Positions 33,058 through 41,925 of a stretch of DNA of 64,000 nt are shown here, piece after piece (positions within the stretch are counted from its first letter, which is position 1; every line of letters starts with the position of its first letter). The translations under genes and the position numbers were made by a program. The notes below the pieces were generated by a model, which did not search any database, was not told the origin of the DNA, and worked only from the letters and a program-made list of their open reading frames with translations. Origin of the DNA: Mycolicibacterium hippocampi (GTDB lineage: Bacteria > Actinomycetota > Actinomycetes > Mycobacteriales > Mycobacteriaceae); assembly GCF_010723735.1 (NCBI RefSeq), contig NZ_BLLB01000002.1, positions 4,526,001 to 4,590,000 on the forward strand. The letters run 5' to 3'.

Positions 33058-35747
33058 TGCGGCAGCGACTCGAGCCTGGAGGTGATGCGCTCCACTTCCT
33101 CGCGGGCGACCTGCTGACGAGCGCGGATCTTGTCGACGACCTCGACTGGCGCCTTGGCCAGGAACCCGTCGTTGCCGAGCTTGCCGGTGGTGCCGGCCAG
33201 CTCCTTCTGCGCGGCGGCCAGATCCTTTTCCAGCCTGCGCCGTTCGGCGCCGACGTCGACGGTTCCCGAGGTGTCGAGTTCGACGAGCACGGTGGCTCCG
33301 GACAACCTCACCTCCAGGGAGGCCGACGGGGTGAAATCGTCAGCCGGCGGGGTCAGCCAGGCCAGCGCCGTGACCGCCGGAACGTGGGCGTCGAGCCCGG
33401 CCGCGCTGATCTCGGAGAGTCGGGCCGGGACCTTCTGCCGGTCGCCGAGGCCCTGGTCGCTGCGGAACCTGCGGACCTCGGTGACCAACTTCTGCATGTC
33501 GGACACACGTTGGGCCGCAGCCTCATCGGTACCGAACCCGGAGGGCTCGGGCCAGTCGGCGACGACGATCGACTCACCCCCGGTCACCGCCTTCCACAGC
33601 ACCTCGGTCACAAACGGCATCACCGGGTGAAGCAGCTTGAGCAGTGTGTCGAGCACGAAGGCGAGGACCGCAGTCGTGCGCGCGGCGGGTGTCTCTTCCT
33701 GCCCGAGTTGGACTTTCGCCAGCTCTACATACCAGTCGCAGAACTCGTCCCAGGCGAAGTGGTACAGCGCCTCGCAGGCCTTGCTGAACTCGTAGCTGTC
33801 CAACGCCGAATCCACTTCGGCCCGAACCTCTTCCAGCCGGCCGAGGATCCAGCGGTCGGCGTCGGTGAGCTCCGCAGCCGACGGCAGCGGAGCTGGGCTT
33901 GCCCCGTTGAGCAGCGCGAACCGGGTGGCGTTGAACAGCTTGGTGGCGAAGTTGCGCGACGCCCGGGCGTGATCCTCGCCGATGGCCAGATCGCCGCCGG
34001 GGCTGGCACCCCGGGCCAGGGTGAATCGCAATGCGTCCGCACCGAACTTCTCCACCCAGTCCAGTGGGTCGATGCCGTTGCCGCGGGACTTGCTCATCTT
34101 GCGACCGTGCTCGTCGCGGATCAGGCCGTGCAGGAACACGTTTTCGAAGGGAACCTGCGGGCCGCGGATTCCGTCGCCGGTGATCGCCGGGTCGTCGCCG
34201 ACAAACGTGCCGAACATCATCATCCGTGCCACCCAGAAGAACAGGATGTCGTATCCGGTGACCAGCACCGTGGTCGGATAGAACTTCGCCAGCTCGGGGG
34301 TGCGCTCCGGCCAGCCCATCGTGGAGAACGGCCACAGCGCCGAGCTGAACCACGTGTCCAGCACGTCGGGGTCCTGCTCCCAGTCCTGCGGCGGTGTCTC
34401 GTCCGGGCCCACGCACACGGTTTCGCCGTTCGGCCCGTGCCAGATCGGGATGCGGTGTCCCCACCACAGCTGACGTGAGATGCACCAGTCGTGCATGTTG
34501 TCGACCCAGCCGAACCAACGGGGCTCCAGGCTGGCGGGATGGATCACGGTGTCGCCGTTGCGGACCGCGTCACCGGCGGCCTTGGCCAGCGATTCCACCT
34601 TGACCCACCACTGCAGGCTCAGGCGCGGCTCGATCGGTTCGCCGCTGCGTTCGGAGTGGCCGACGCTGTGCAGATAGGGCCGCTTCTCGGCGACGATCCG
34701 GCCCTGTTCGGCCAGCGCCTCGCGAATGGCCACGCGCGCTTCGAATCGATCCATGCCGTCGAATCGGGTTGCGGTGTCGACGATCCGGCCCCTGGTGTCG
34801 AGAATCGACGGCATCGGCAGCTGGTGCCGCAGGCCGATCTCGAAGTCGTTCGGGTCGTGGGCGGGCGTGACTTTCACCGCTCCGGTGCCGAACTCGGGAT
34901 CGACGTGCTCGTCGGCGACGATCACCATGTCCCGGTCGAGGAACGGATGCGGCAGCGTCTGGCCCACCAGGTGGCGGTACCGCTGATCGTCGGGATGCAC
35001 GGCGATCGCGGTGTCTCCGAGCATCGTCTCCATCCGGGTGGTGGCCACCACGATGTGCGGCTCGTCGTCGTTCATCGAGCCGTAGCGGAACGACACCAGT
35101 TCGCCTTCGACGTCCTCGTACTTGACCTCGAGGTCGGAGATCGCGGTCTCGAGCACCGGCGACCAGTTCACCAGCCGCTCGGCCTGATAGATCAGCCCGG
35201 CATCGAAGAGTCGTTTGAAGATCGTGCGGACCGCCCGCGAAAGACCCTCGTCCATGGTGAACCGGTCGCGACTCCAGTCCACGCCGTCGCCCAGGGCGCG
35301 CATCTGCCATCCGATGGTGCCGCCGGACTCCCGCTTCCAGTCCCACACCTTTTCGACGAACAGGTCGCGCCCGAAGTCCTCTTTCGTCTTGCCGTCGACA
35401 GCGAGTTGCTTCTCCACAACCGACTGGGTGGCGATCCCCGCGTGGTCCATCCCCGGTAGCCAGAGCACTTCGTAGCCCTGCATGCGCTTACGCCGGGTCA
35501 GGGCGTCCATCAGCGTGTGGTCGAGTGCGTGACCCATGTGCAGGTTGCCCGTGACGTTCGGTGGCGGCAACACGATCGAGTACGCGGGCTTGCCGCTGTC
35601 CGGGTCGGCACCGAAGTACCCGGAGTCGACCCAGCCCTGGTAGAGCGTGCTCTCCACTGCCCCCGGGTCCCATGATTTGGGAAGGGCGTCGATGGACGGA
35701 CCCCCTTCGAGGCCGCTGCTGGCGATGGGCTGGGAACTGGCGGTCAC
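33054..35747 (-). CDS. valS: valyl-tRNA synthetase
   Basis: This class I synthetase charges tRNA-Val. The 897-aa protein has the HIGH-type motif HMGH (residues 70-73, in PPPNVTGNLHMGH), the KMSKS loop (about 551-555), a CP1 editing domain between them and the C-terminal coiled coil that contacts tRNA (R-R-L-E-K-D-L-A-A-A-Q). A TAGAAT -10 box 6 bases before the GTG makes the mRNA leaderless. It corresponds to Rv2448c and is coupled to folC. No T-box is expected or seen. Confidence 0.96.
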   Translation of the reverse strand: MTASSQPIASSGLEGGPSIDALPKSWDPGAVESTLYQGWVDSGYFGADPDSGKPAYSIVLPPPNVTGNLHMGHALDHTLMDALTRRKRMQGYEVLWLPGMDHAGIATQSVVEKQLAVDGKTKEDFGRDLFVEKVWDWKRESGGTIGWQMRALGDGVDWSRDRFTMDEGLSRAVRTIFKRLFDAGLIYQAERLVNWSPVLETAISDLEVKYEDVEGELVSFRYGSMNDDEPHIVVATTRMETMLGDTAIAVHPDDQRYRHLVGQTLPHPFLDRDMVIVADEHVDPEFGTGAVKVTPAHDPNDFEIGLRHQLPMPSILDTRGRIVDTATRFDGMDRFEARVAIREALAEQGRIVAEKRPYLHSVGHSERSGEPIEPRLSLQWWVKVESLAKAAGDAVRNGDTVIHPASLEPRWFGWVDNMHDWCISRQLWWGHRIPIWHGPNGETVCVGPDETPPQDWEQDPDVLDTWFSSALWPFSTMGWPERTPELAKFYPTTVLVTGYDILFFWVARMMMFGTFVGDDPAITGDGIRGPQVPFENVFLHGLIRDEHGRKMSKSRGNGIDPLDWVEKFGADALRFTLARGASPGGDLAIGEDHARASRNFATKLFNATRFALLNGASPAPLPSAAELTDADRWILGRLEEVRAEVDSALDSYEFSKACEALYHFAWDEFCDWYVELAKVQLGQEETPAARTTAVLAFVLDTLLKLLHPVMPFVTEVLWKAVTGGESIVVADWPEPSGFGTDEAAAQRVSDMQKLVTEVRRFRSDQGLGDRQKVPARLSEISAAGLDAHVPAVTALAWLTPPADDFTPSASLEVRLSGATVLVELDTSGTVDVGAERRRLEKDLAAAQKELAGTTGKLGNDGFLAKAPVEVVDKIRARQQVAREEVERITSRLESLPQ

Positions 35748-35753
35748 CGAGCC

Positions 35754-35759
35754 ATTCTA
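35754..35759 (-). promoter_or_regulatory. -10 element of a leaderless valS operon promoter
   Basis: TAGAAT on the minus strand is close to the ideal TATAAT and lies 6 bases before the GTG of valS. Confidence 0.65.
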
Positions 35760-35793
35760 GGAAGACTCTGCAAGCGGGTCACCGCCCCACCGG

Positions 35794-37062
35794 TCAGGCC
35801 AGCCGCGACGTCTCCAGCGACACCCCGGCAGCCGGGAACCGCGCCAGCAACGCGTCACCCATGGCGGCCGCCGGCGTCAACACCCCCCGCAGGTCAGAGA
35901 GGTGCGCGCGGTCCAGCGCCAACGCCAGTCCGCTTTCACCCAGCAACACCGACGTCGCCTTGTAACCCGGGTCACCCCGCTGCGACATCCGCGCCAGGTA
36001 GCGGGCGCCGGTGGAGGTGGTGGTGTATGTCTCGACGGTGTAGTGGCCCTGTTCGCGGGCCCGCTCGCTGGGCCCGGTGCCCACCTTGGGCAGCACCCGC
36101 TCGAGCAGGCCGCGCGGCACCCGGTCGAGGAATCGACTGCCCAACCCCATGGTCGCGACGTTGCCACCGGTCGCCATCGCCGCGGCCAACGGGGCCACCA
36201 CGGAACGTCCGACGCTCATCTGCTCCGCGTACTCGAACCGTCTGCCGTAGGCGTAGTCCAACAGCGCATTGGTTCGCCGGACGATGCGGGTGTTCGGGAT
36301 TGCCATCGCGAACGCACCGACCCAGTAGCCGTCGAGCTCGGGCGCGATGTCACGCCCACGCCGCCATCGCGCGTCGGGCTGCGCGCCGAGTTCGGGCTCC
36401 GCCGCGCGGTCCGGTGTCAGCGTGTAGGGATCGTTGAGCAGCCGGCGCGCCTCGGGATCGGCGGAGGCTTCCCGGGCGAGCTCGGTCATCGACGCGACGG
36501 TGCCACCGGAGACACCGCCCGCGAAACGGCGAACCACGAAGTTGGTGTCGCCGAGCTGACCGGTGCCGTCGCGCTCGGCCTGACGGTACAGCGCGTACAC
36601 CGTCAGATCCGAAGGGATGGAGTCGAACCCGCACGAGTGGACGATCCGTGCGCCGGTGTCGGTGGCCTGCTTGTGATAGAGATCGATGCCTTTGCGGATG
36701 AACAACGGCTCGCCGGTGAGATCGGCGTAGTCGGTGCCCGCAGCCGCACATGCCGCGACCAGTGGCAGGCCGTAGCGCAGGTAGGGCCCGACAGTGGTGA
36801 TCACCACCCGGGTGCGGGCCGCCATCGCGTTGAGCGTGGCCGGTTGCGAGGCGTCGGCGGTGATCAGCGGCCACGATTGCGCCGCCTCCCCCAGCGAGTC
36901 ACGCACGGCGAGCAGCCGGTCTGCCGAACGGCCTGCCAGCGCGACGCGTGCGCCGCCCGCCGCGGCGGCCAGATACTCGGCGGTCAGCTTGCCGACGAAT
37001 CCGGTGGCACCGTAGACGACGACATCGAACTCGCGATCGGCTTCATTCTCCGGAGCGGTCAT
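35794..37062 (-). CDS. saccharopine-dehydrogenase-fold / trans-acting enoyl reductase family protein
   Basis: The 422-aa protein begins with a Rossmann segment (FDVVVYGATGFVGKLTAEYLA) and matches the mycobacterial family that includes Rv2449c and the trans-acting enoyl reductase Rv2953 of phthiocerol and phenolglycolipid synthesis. The specific lipid partner of this copy is not known. Other blocks are VGPYLRYGLPLVAACAAAGT and HSCGFDSIPSDL. The ATG at 37062 is preferred to a longer frame. It follows the S9 peptidase gene by 10 bases on the same strand. Confidence 0.8.
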   Translation of the reverse strand: MTAPENEADREFDVVVYGATGFVGKLTAEYLAAAAGGARVALAGRSADRLLAVRDSLGEAAQSWPLITADASQPATLNAMAARTRVVITTVGPYLRYGLPLVAACAAAGTDYADLTGEPLFIRKGIDLYHKQATDTGARIVHSCGFDSIPSDLTVYALYRQAERDGTGQLGDTNFVVRRFAGGVSGGTVASMTELAREASADPEARRLLNDPYTLTPDRAAEPELGAQPDARWRRGRDIAPELDGYWVGAFAMAIPNTRIVRRTNALLDYAYGRRFEYAEQMSVGRSVVAPLAAAMATGGNVATMGLGSRFLDRVPRGLLERVLPKVGTGPSERAREQGHYTVETYTTTSTGARYLARMSQRGDPGYKATSVLLGESGLALALDRAHLSDLRGVLTPAAAMGDALLARFPAAGVSLETSRLA

Positions 37063-37072
37063 GGAGCCGACG

Positions 37073-39067
37073 CTACCCGAGCATCTCGGGCAACTCGACG
37101 TCCTGACCGAGCACATGTCTGGACAGGAAGCCTGTCACCACCTGGTACCAGATCTTGGCGTGCTGCGGGCTGAGCACCCAGTGGTTCTCCGAAGGGAAGT
37201 ACAGGAAGCGGTGGACGGTCGCTCCATCGTCGCCGGCCGGCAGCGCCGATCGGCTCAGCAACTCGTACCACAATCGAAGGGCCTCGCCGATCGGCACCCG
37301 GTAGTCCTTGTCGCCGTGGATCACCAGCATCGGCGTGGCGATCTCCGAGACGAATCGGTGCGGTGAGTGCGCCGCCGCCATCTCGGGTGTCATCTCCCTG
37401 GCCCACCAGTACGCACCGTCGGTGGTCGAGCCGAACTGGTCGAGTGCCCACAGGCTCGCATGGGTGACGATCGCCGCGAATCGGTCGGTGTGCCCGGCGA
37501 TCCAGTTGGCCATGTAGCCGCCGAACGAACCGCCCATCGCAGCGGTGCGGGTTGCGTCGACGCCGGGCTGTGCGCAGGCCGCGTCGGTGGCCGCGAGTAG
37601 ATCGGTGTACGGCGCCGAACCCCATGCTCCCCAACCACGTTGGACGAATTCCTGGCCGTAGCCGGTTGACAGAGCCGGGTCGGGCAGCAGCACCGCGTAA
37701 CCGCGGGCCACCATCACCCACGGGTTCCACCGCCAATGCCACGCATTCCAGCTCGCCAGCGGGCCGCCGTGGATCCACAACAGCAGTGGGGCCGGTGCGT
37801 CGTCGTCACTTCCGTGGGGGACCGCCAGCCAGGACCGCACCGCCTGCCCGTCGTCGGCGACCGCGGTCACCTCTGTCAGCGTGCCGGGCAGTTCGGGCCT
37901 CGGCAGGCACGGCAACTCGACCACCGTCCCGTCGGCGTCGATGCGCACCGGGTGCGGCGGGGTGGCGCAGGAACTGCGCAGCGCGAACAGCACCCCGCCG
38001 GGGGCGGAGCGTACGTCGGAGTAGGTGAAATCGTCAGCGACGATCGAACGCACCGCGCCGGAGGCCGGGTCGACGGCGAAGATCGGGCCGCGACCGTTGT
38101 CGTCTGCGGTCACGATCAGCGACGAACCGTCCGCCGACCATGTCACCGACGTCGGCCAGCGGTCCCAGTGCGTCGTCAGCTCGACCGGCTGCGCGCCGAA
38201 ACGCAGCAGCCACAACGTTGTTCGCGGTGCATGATGCGACGTGGAGAACGTCTCCCGGGTGAAGGCCACCGACTGCCCGTCCGGGGAGATCGCCGGCAGT
38301 CCCAGATCGGCATCGGGGTCGTCGACGACGACGGAGCGCTGCGCGGTCGCCACGTCGATGCGGATCAGCGTGCTGCGGACCGCCGCTCCCGGCGCCGGCC
38401 GCTGCCAGGCCGCCACCACGAACGCACCGTCGCGGCTGAGATCGAAATCCGCGTGGCTCAAGGCGGCGCCGGCGTCCGGGGTCAGGTCGCGCCCGTCCGC
38501 GCCGAACAAGTGCGTGCGCTCGGGGCCGAGGTCCTGGTCCCAGTACCGGACCGGGTAACCGTCGTGCAGCACCGCCGAGACCTTGTTGTCCTTGCGGGCC
38601 GCCCGCAGTTGCTTGTCGTGGTCGGTGTCGGTCGCCGACGGAAACACCGAGGAGGCGATCACAACCGTGGCGGCGGCTTCAGCCGCCACCACTGCGTCGA
38701 CACCACCGGGCAGCATGACGGCCTCGACCGCTTCGCCACCGGCCGTGGGCAACCGCCACAGCGATTTGGGTGGTTTGTCATCATCGGCGGTGGCCCTGGC
38801 GGCGAGGAACAGCAGATCTCCGTCTGCGGTGAAAGCCGGTGCCGACTCCCCTTTCTCGCCGTGGGTGATTCGGCGTGCCGGCTGCCGTCCACGCGGGTCG
38901 AGTTCCCACAGCGAGCTGACGAACTCGGTGCGCTTGGTGTTGAGGGCGGCGACGGTGGTGACGATCCTCGAGCCGTCCGCGGACACCGCAAGACCGGACA
39001 TCCGCGGGAGGGCCAGGAAGTCGTCGAGGTCGCCGAAAGGGGCTGCGGATCCCGCGGTTGAGGTCAT
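37073..39067 (-). CDS. S9-family prolyl oligopeptidase-like peptidase
   Basis: This 664-aa serine peptidase (S9C, acylaminoacyl-peptidase type) has an N-terminal beta-propeller (about residues 20-390) that filters substrates and a C-terminal alpha/beta-hydrolase domain. The triad is visible: Ser in GGSFGGYMANW (about 509), Asp in IHGDKDYRVP (about 584) and His in SENHWVL (about 627). No signal peptide is seen, so it should act on peptides in the cytoplasm. The ATG at 39067 avoids a longer unlikely frame. It is divergent from amt. Confidence 0.9.
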   Translation of the reverse strand: MTSTAGSAAPFGDLDDFLALPRMSGLAVSADGSRIVTTVAALNTKRTEFVSSLWELDPRGRQPARRITHGEKGESAPAFTADGDLLFLAARATADDDKPPKSLWRLPTAGGEAVEAVMLPGGVDAVVAAEAAATVVIASSVFPSATDTDHDKQLRAARKDNKVSAVLHDGYPVRYWDQDLGPERTHLFGADGRDLTPDAGAALSHADFDLSRDGAFVVAAWQRPAPGAAVRSTLIRIDVATAQRSVVVDDPDADLGLPAISPDGQSVAFTRETFSTSHHAPRTTLWLLRFGAQPVELTTHWDRWPTSVTWSADGSSLIVTADDNGRGPIFAVDPASGAVRSIVADDFTYSDVRSAPGGVLFALRSSCATPPHPVRIDADGTVVELPCLPRPELPGTLTEVTAVADDGQAVRSWLAVPHGSDDDAPAPLLLWIHGGPLASWNAWHWRWNPWVMVARGYAVLLPDPALSTGYGQEFVQRGWGAWGSAPYTDLLAATDAACAQPGVDATRTAAMGGSFGGYMANWIAGHTDRFAAIVTHASLWALDQFGSTTDGAYWWAREMTPEMAAAHSPHRFVSEIATPMLVIHGDKDYRVPIGEALRLWYELLSRSALPAGDDGATVHRFLYFPSENHWVLSPQHAKIWYQVVTGFLSRHVLGQDVELPEMLG

Positions 39068-39119
39068 GCGCACTTCGTAACACACGCCACCAGATGACTT
39101 CACGCGGAATTAACGCGCC

Positions 39120-39152
39120 TTGACAGGTGGGACACATTCCCACAGTTAGCGT
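39120..39152 (+). promoter_or_regulatory. candidate amt promoter with embedded dyad
   Basis: A perfect TTGACA (39120-39125) is followed by the dyad GTGGGA-CACAT-TCCCAC (39127-39143) and a TAGCGT box (39147-39152). The 21-base spacing is long, so either the -10 lies elsewhere or activation needs a bound regulator. I could not match it to a GlnR site. Confidence 0.4.
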
Positions 39153-39244
39153 CAAGCCTCGTACACCGTCAGTACCTCGAGAACACTCCTGATAAACCCA
39201 GTGGCCAACCAGCCATCCCCAAATACCCAACGGTGGAGGTCCCC

Positions 39245-40582
39245 TTGACACCCGAAGTCGAGGACGCGATTGCGTCCATGGCGGCAGTCAACAACGAATT
39301 CTTCTATTGGATGTCCATCGCGTTGATGATGCTCATCCACGCGGGCTTCCTGGCCTACGAGATCGGTGCGTCGCGTTCGAAGAACGTCCTGGCCACCGCG
39401 ATGAAGAACCTGCTGGCGTTCGCCACCATCATCGCGTCGTTCTTTTTTGTCGGCTGGTTCCTCTACAACGCCATGCCCACGGGGTTCATCGAGTTCAACG
39501 ACGCAGCCAAGGCAGCTCTGCCGTGGAGCGACAACATGGGCCCGAACACTGACGACCCCGCGAGCGGCATTTTCTGGGGCGCGTTCGCGCTGTTCGCCGC
39601 CACCACCGGTTCGATCATGTCCGGGGCGGTACTCGAACGCATCCGGACCAGCGGCTTCCTGGTCCTGACCGTGTTCGTCGGCTCGGTGGTGTGGATCATC
39701 GGCGCGTCATGGGGGTGGCACGGCGCCGGCTGGATGTTGACCGAACTCGGTTTCCACGACGTCGGTGCGGCCGGTTGTGTGCACATGATCGCCGGCTTCG
39801 CCGCGCTGGGCATCCTGATCAACCTGGGGCCACGGATCGGCCGCTTCCTGCCTGATGGCACGCCGGTGACGATCCGCCCGCACAACCTGCCGTTGACCAT
39901 GCTCGGGCTGTTCCTGATCTTCACCGGCTTCTTCGGCTTCCTGATGGGCTGCGTCATCTACGGCCCCGGCGGCTACGCCACCATCTACGGAAGCCCGACG
40001 ACGTTGAGCGCCTTCGCTTTCAACACGTTGATGGGCCTGGCAGGCGGCATCATCGGTGCCTACCTGACCTCCCGCGGTGAGCCGTTCTGGACGATCTCGG
40101 GCGGGCTGGCGGGCGTGATCGCCGTCGCCGCCGGACTGGACCTGTACCACCCGGCGCTGACGTTCGTCATCGCGTTGGTGGGCGGCGGCCTGATCCCGTT
40201 CATCGGCAAACTGCTGGACAAGATGAAGATCGACGACGTGGTCGGTGCGGTCGCCGTGCACGGCGGTATGGGCTTCTACTCGCTGATCATGGCGGGCGTG
40301 TTCCTCGCCGGCTACCCCAACACCGACGGCAACCCGTCGATTTCCTTCTGGGGTCAGCTGATCGGTGCGGTCACCTTCGCCGCGCTGGGGTTCTTCCCCG
40401 CCTACCTGCTGTCGCTGGGGCTGAAGAAGGCCGGTCTGCTGCGGATTCCGCCGGAGGTGGAGTTGCAGGGTCTGGACCTGTCCGAGGTTCCGGCCACGCC
40501 TTACCCCGAGGGCATCCCGGTGACCGAGATGCGTTCCAGCAGCGGCACTGCGGTGCTCGTCCTCGGTGAGGAGGTGAAATAA
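39245..40582 (+). CDS. amt: Amt-family ammonium/amine transporter
   Basis: This 445-aa membrane protein has about 11 helices and the Amt signature. Visible features are FAATTGSIMSGAVLERI in the third-helix region, the first pore histidine in AGCVHMIAGFA (about 179) and the second in VAVHGGMGF (about 338). It conducts ammonium or, given its context, possibly methylated amines. The start is taken as TTG at 39245 because GGTGGAGG lies 4-5 bases upstream; an in-frame GTG lies inside that ribosome site. The stop is immediately followed by the ATG of a small membrane protein. A heme-dependent N-demethylase set lies just downstream, convergent. Confidence 0.9.
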   Translation: MTPEVEDAIASMAAVNNEFFYWMSIALMMLIHAGFLAYEIGASRSKNVLATAMKNLLAFATIIASFFFVGWFLYNAMPTGFIEFNDAAKAALPWSDNMGPNTDDPASGIFWGAFALFAATTGSIMSGAVLERIRTSGFLVLTVFVGSVVWIIGASWGWHGAGWMLTELGFHDVGAAGCVHMIAGFAALGILINLGPRIGRFLPDGTPVTIRPHNLPLTMLGLFLIFTGFFGFLMGCVIYGPGGYATIYGSPTTLSAFAFNTLMGLAGGIIGAYLTSRGEPFWTISGGLAGVIAVAAGLDLYHPALTFVIALVGGGLIPFIGKLLDKMKIDDVVGAVAVHGGMGFYSLIMAGVFLAGYPNTDGNPSISFWGQLIGAVTFAALGFFPAYLLSLGLKKAGLLRIPPEVELQGLDLSEVPATPYPEGIPVTEMRSSSGTAVLVLGEEVK

Positions 40583-40801
40583 ATGTTCAGTCCGATCGAC
40601 AGCTATGACGTTCCCGGCGTGGTGTTCACCTTCGGTGGCAACAGCTTCGGCACCTGGTTGTTCTTCATCCTCGCGGTGGCGCTCTTCGTCGGGTTCTTCG
40701 TCCGGATGATCCAGCACGAGAACCACGCCTACAAGGCCATCATCGAACACACGCCGGTCGAGAAGGGGCCGGTCGCGGAAGGCGAACCGCCGGTCTACTG
40801 A
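40583..40801 (+). CDS. small single-helix membrane protein paired with Amt
   Basis: This 72-aa protein starts directly after the amt TAA (no gap) and has one strong membrane helix (about residues 22-43, GTWLFFILAVALFVGFFV). A short charged cytoplasmic tail rich in Glu and Pro follows. I recognise no named family. Coupled translation with amt suggests an accessory subunit or regulator of the transporter; amt genes more usually carry glnK here. No PII signature is present. Confidence 0.7.
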   Translation: MFSPIDSYDVPGVVFTFGGNSFGTWLFFILAVALFVGFFVRMIQHENHAYKAIIEHTPVEKGPVAEGEPPVY

Positions 40802-40832
40802 CCTTGCGCGAGCTGGGGATACCTCCCGGGTC

Positions 40833-40892
40833 GCGAGCAGACACAAAGTCGCACGGATCCAATCGGATTCGTGCGACTTTGTGTCTGCTCGC
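40833..40892. terminator. 28-bp inverted repeat, bidirectional terminator
   Basis: Two 28-base arms, matching at 27 positions, flank the loop AATC: GCGAGCAGACACAAAGTCGC... on the left and its complement on the right. It lies between the convergent amt pair and N-demethylase genes and should end both transcripts. A related repeat occurs at 52723-52786. Confidence 0.75.
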
Positions 40893-40919
40893 CAGGGGCC
40901 CCGCTCGCCAGGGACCCCG

Positions 40920-41912
40920 TCAGCCTGCGTTGCGCAGCCACCGCACAGCGTGGTCGCGGAAGGCGATGATGCCCTTGTAGTCGGCCATGTCCTCGGGCAA
41001 CTCGGCGAGCACCGTCGCTGCACGCTGACGCCACGCTTCCACCGCCGCCACATCGGCGAGCGGCAGCATGTAGGTGCGGATCAGAAAGCAGATCGATCCC
41101 GACTCGGGCAGCCGGATGAGGTGCTGCACCTCGACCCGCAGGTGCACCAGCCGCCCGAAATCCTCGTCCGGGACAGTCTGGATCATCGTCCGGTCCGGGC
41201 CCCATTCGTGGTATCGCTCGGTGGAGACATCGAGGCGACGGCCGATGGTCAGCGTCCAGTTGGTGCGCCGGTAGGTCTCGCCGGGCTGCAGCCGCATCAG
41301 GAACTCGCGGGCCCGGGTGATGACGCCGGACTCCCTGAGCCGGGGTACCGGACCGTGGATCTCCAGGAACGTCATACCCACGTCGAAACCGAAAGACCAG
41401 TCCGCTGCGAAGGTCACCACACCGGCATCACCGAAGAGGTCACCGTCGCGCTGGTCGAGCAGCACGATGTCCTCCTGCACCTGGCTCGCGATGTAGGCCA
41501 ACGGTTCGGCGGGAAGCGTGGTCTCGTCCCCGACGACAAAATCCTGGGTCAGACCCAGCCGGTCGTTGCGCCAGTGCCACCCGGAGCCGCGGCGCTCCAA
41601 CGACATGATCTCGGGGTACGCGGTGGCCATCTCGCGCATCAGCGTCAACATGGTGTCCCAGCAGGCAGGCCGCATGTGTGGCAGCACGGCGTAGCGGGTC
41701 GGATCGGCAGCCAGAACCGTGGCACGCTCGGCGAGTTCGTGCTCGTACTCACTGTCGATGTCGACGACGCGCTCCCCCCAGCGGCCCGCGGGGGTGTGCA
41801 CTGCCGAGCCTGCCGGTTCCACGTTGGTGCTGTACCGGTAGCTGTCGGCGGCGAACGGGAACGGAAACGTCTCGATCAGGTCCGGCGCCGACAACAGTCC
41901 TTCAACATTCAT
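40920..41912 (-). CDS. DUF3445 heme-dependent oxidative N-demethylase subunit
   Basis: The 330-aa protein belongs to DUF3445, the PAS-related heme family that demethylates dimethylamine to methylamine plus formaldehyde in Pseudomonas and some marine bacteria. Conserved-looking blocks are ETFPFPFAADSYRYSTNVEP at the start, RRGSGWHWRNDRLGLTQDFV in the middle and RTNWTLTIGRRLD. The heme ligand cannot be assigned by eye. It is the last gene of a three-gene unit with a PDR-type reductase and a DmmA-like protein, the known partner set. A related secondary amine could be the real substrate. Confidence 0.82.
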   Translation of the reverse strand: MNVEGLLSAPDLIETFPFPFAADSYRYSTNVEPAGSAVHTPAGRWGERVVDIDSEYEHELAERATVLAADPTRYAVLPHMRPACWDTMLTLMREMATAYPEIMSLERRGSGWHWRNDRLGLTQDFVVGDETTLPAEPLAYIASQVQEDIVLLDQRDGDLFGDAGVVTFAADWSFGFDVGMTFLEIHGPVPRLRESGVITRAREFLMRLQPGETYRRTNWTLTIGRRLDVSTERYHEWGPDRTMIQTVPDEDFGRLVHLRVEVQHLIRLPESGSICFLIRTYMLPLADVAAVEAWRQRAATVLAELPEDMADYKGIIAFRDHAVRWLRNAG

Positions 41913-41925
41913 TCGGTCACTCCGA

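Noticed and set aside
39080..39150. GlnR box upstream of amt
   Set aside because: GTAAC-like pieces exist but the paired half-site at correct spacing is missing.
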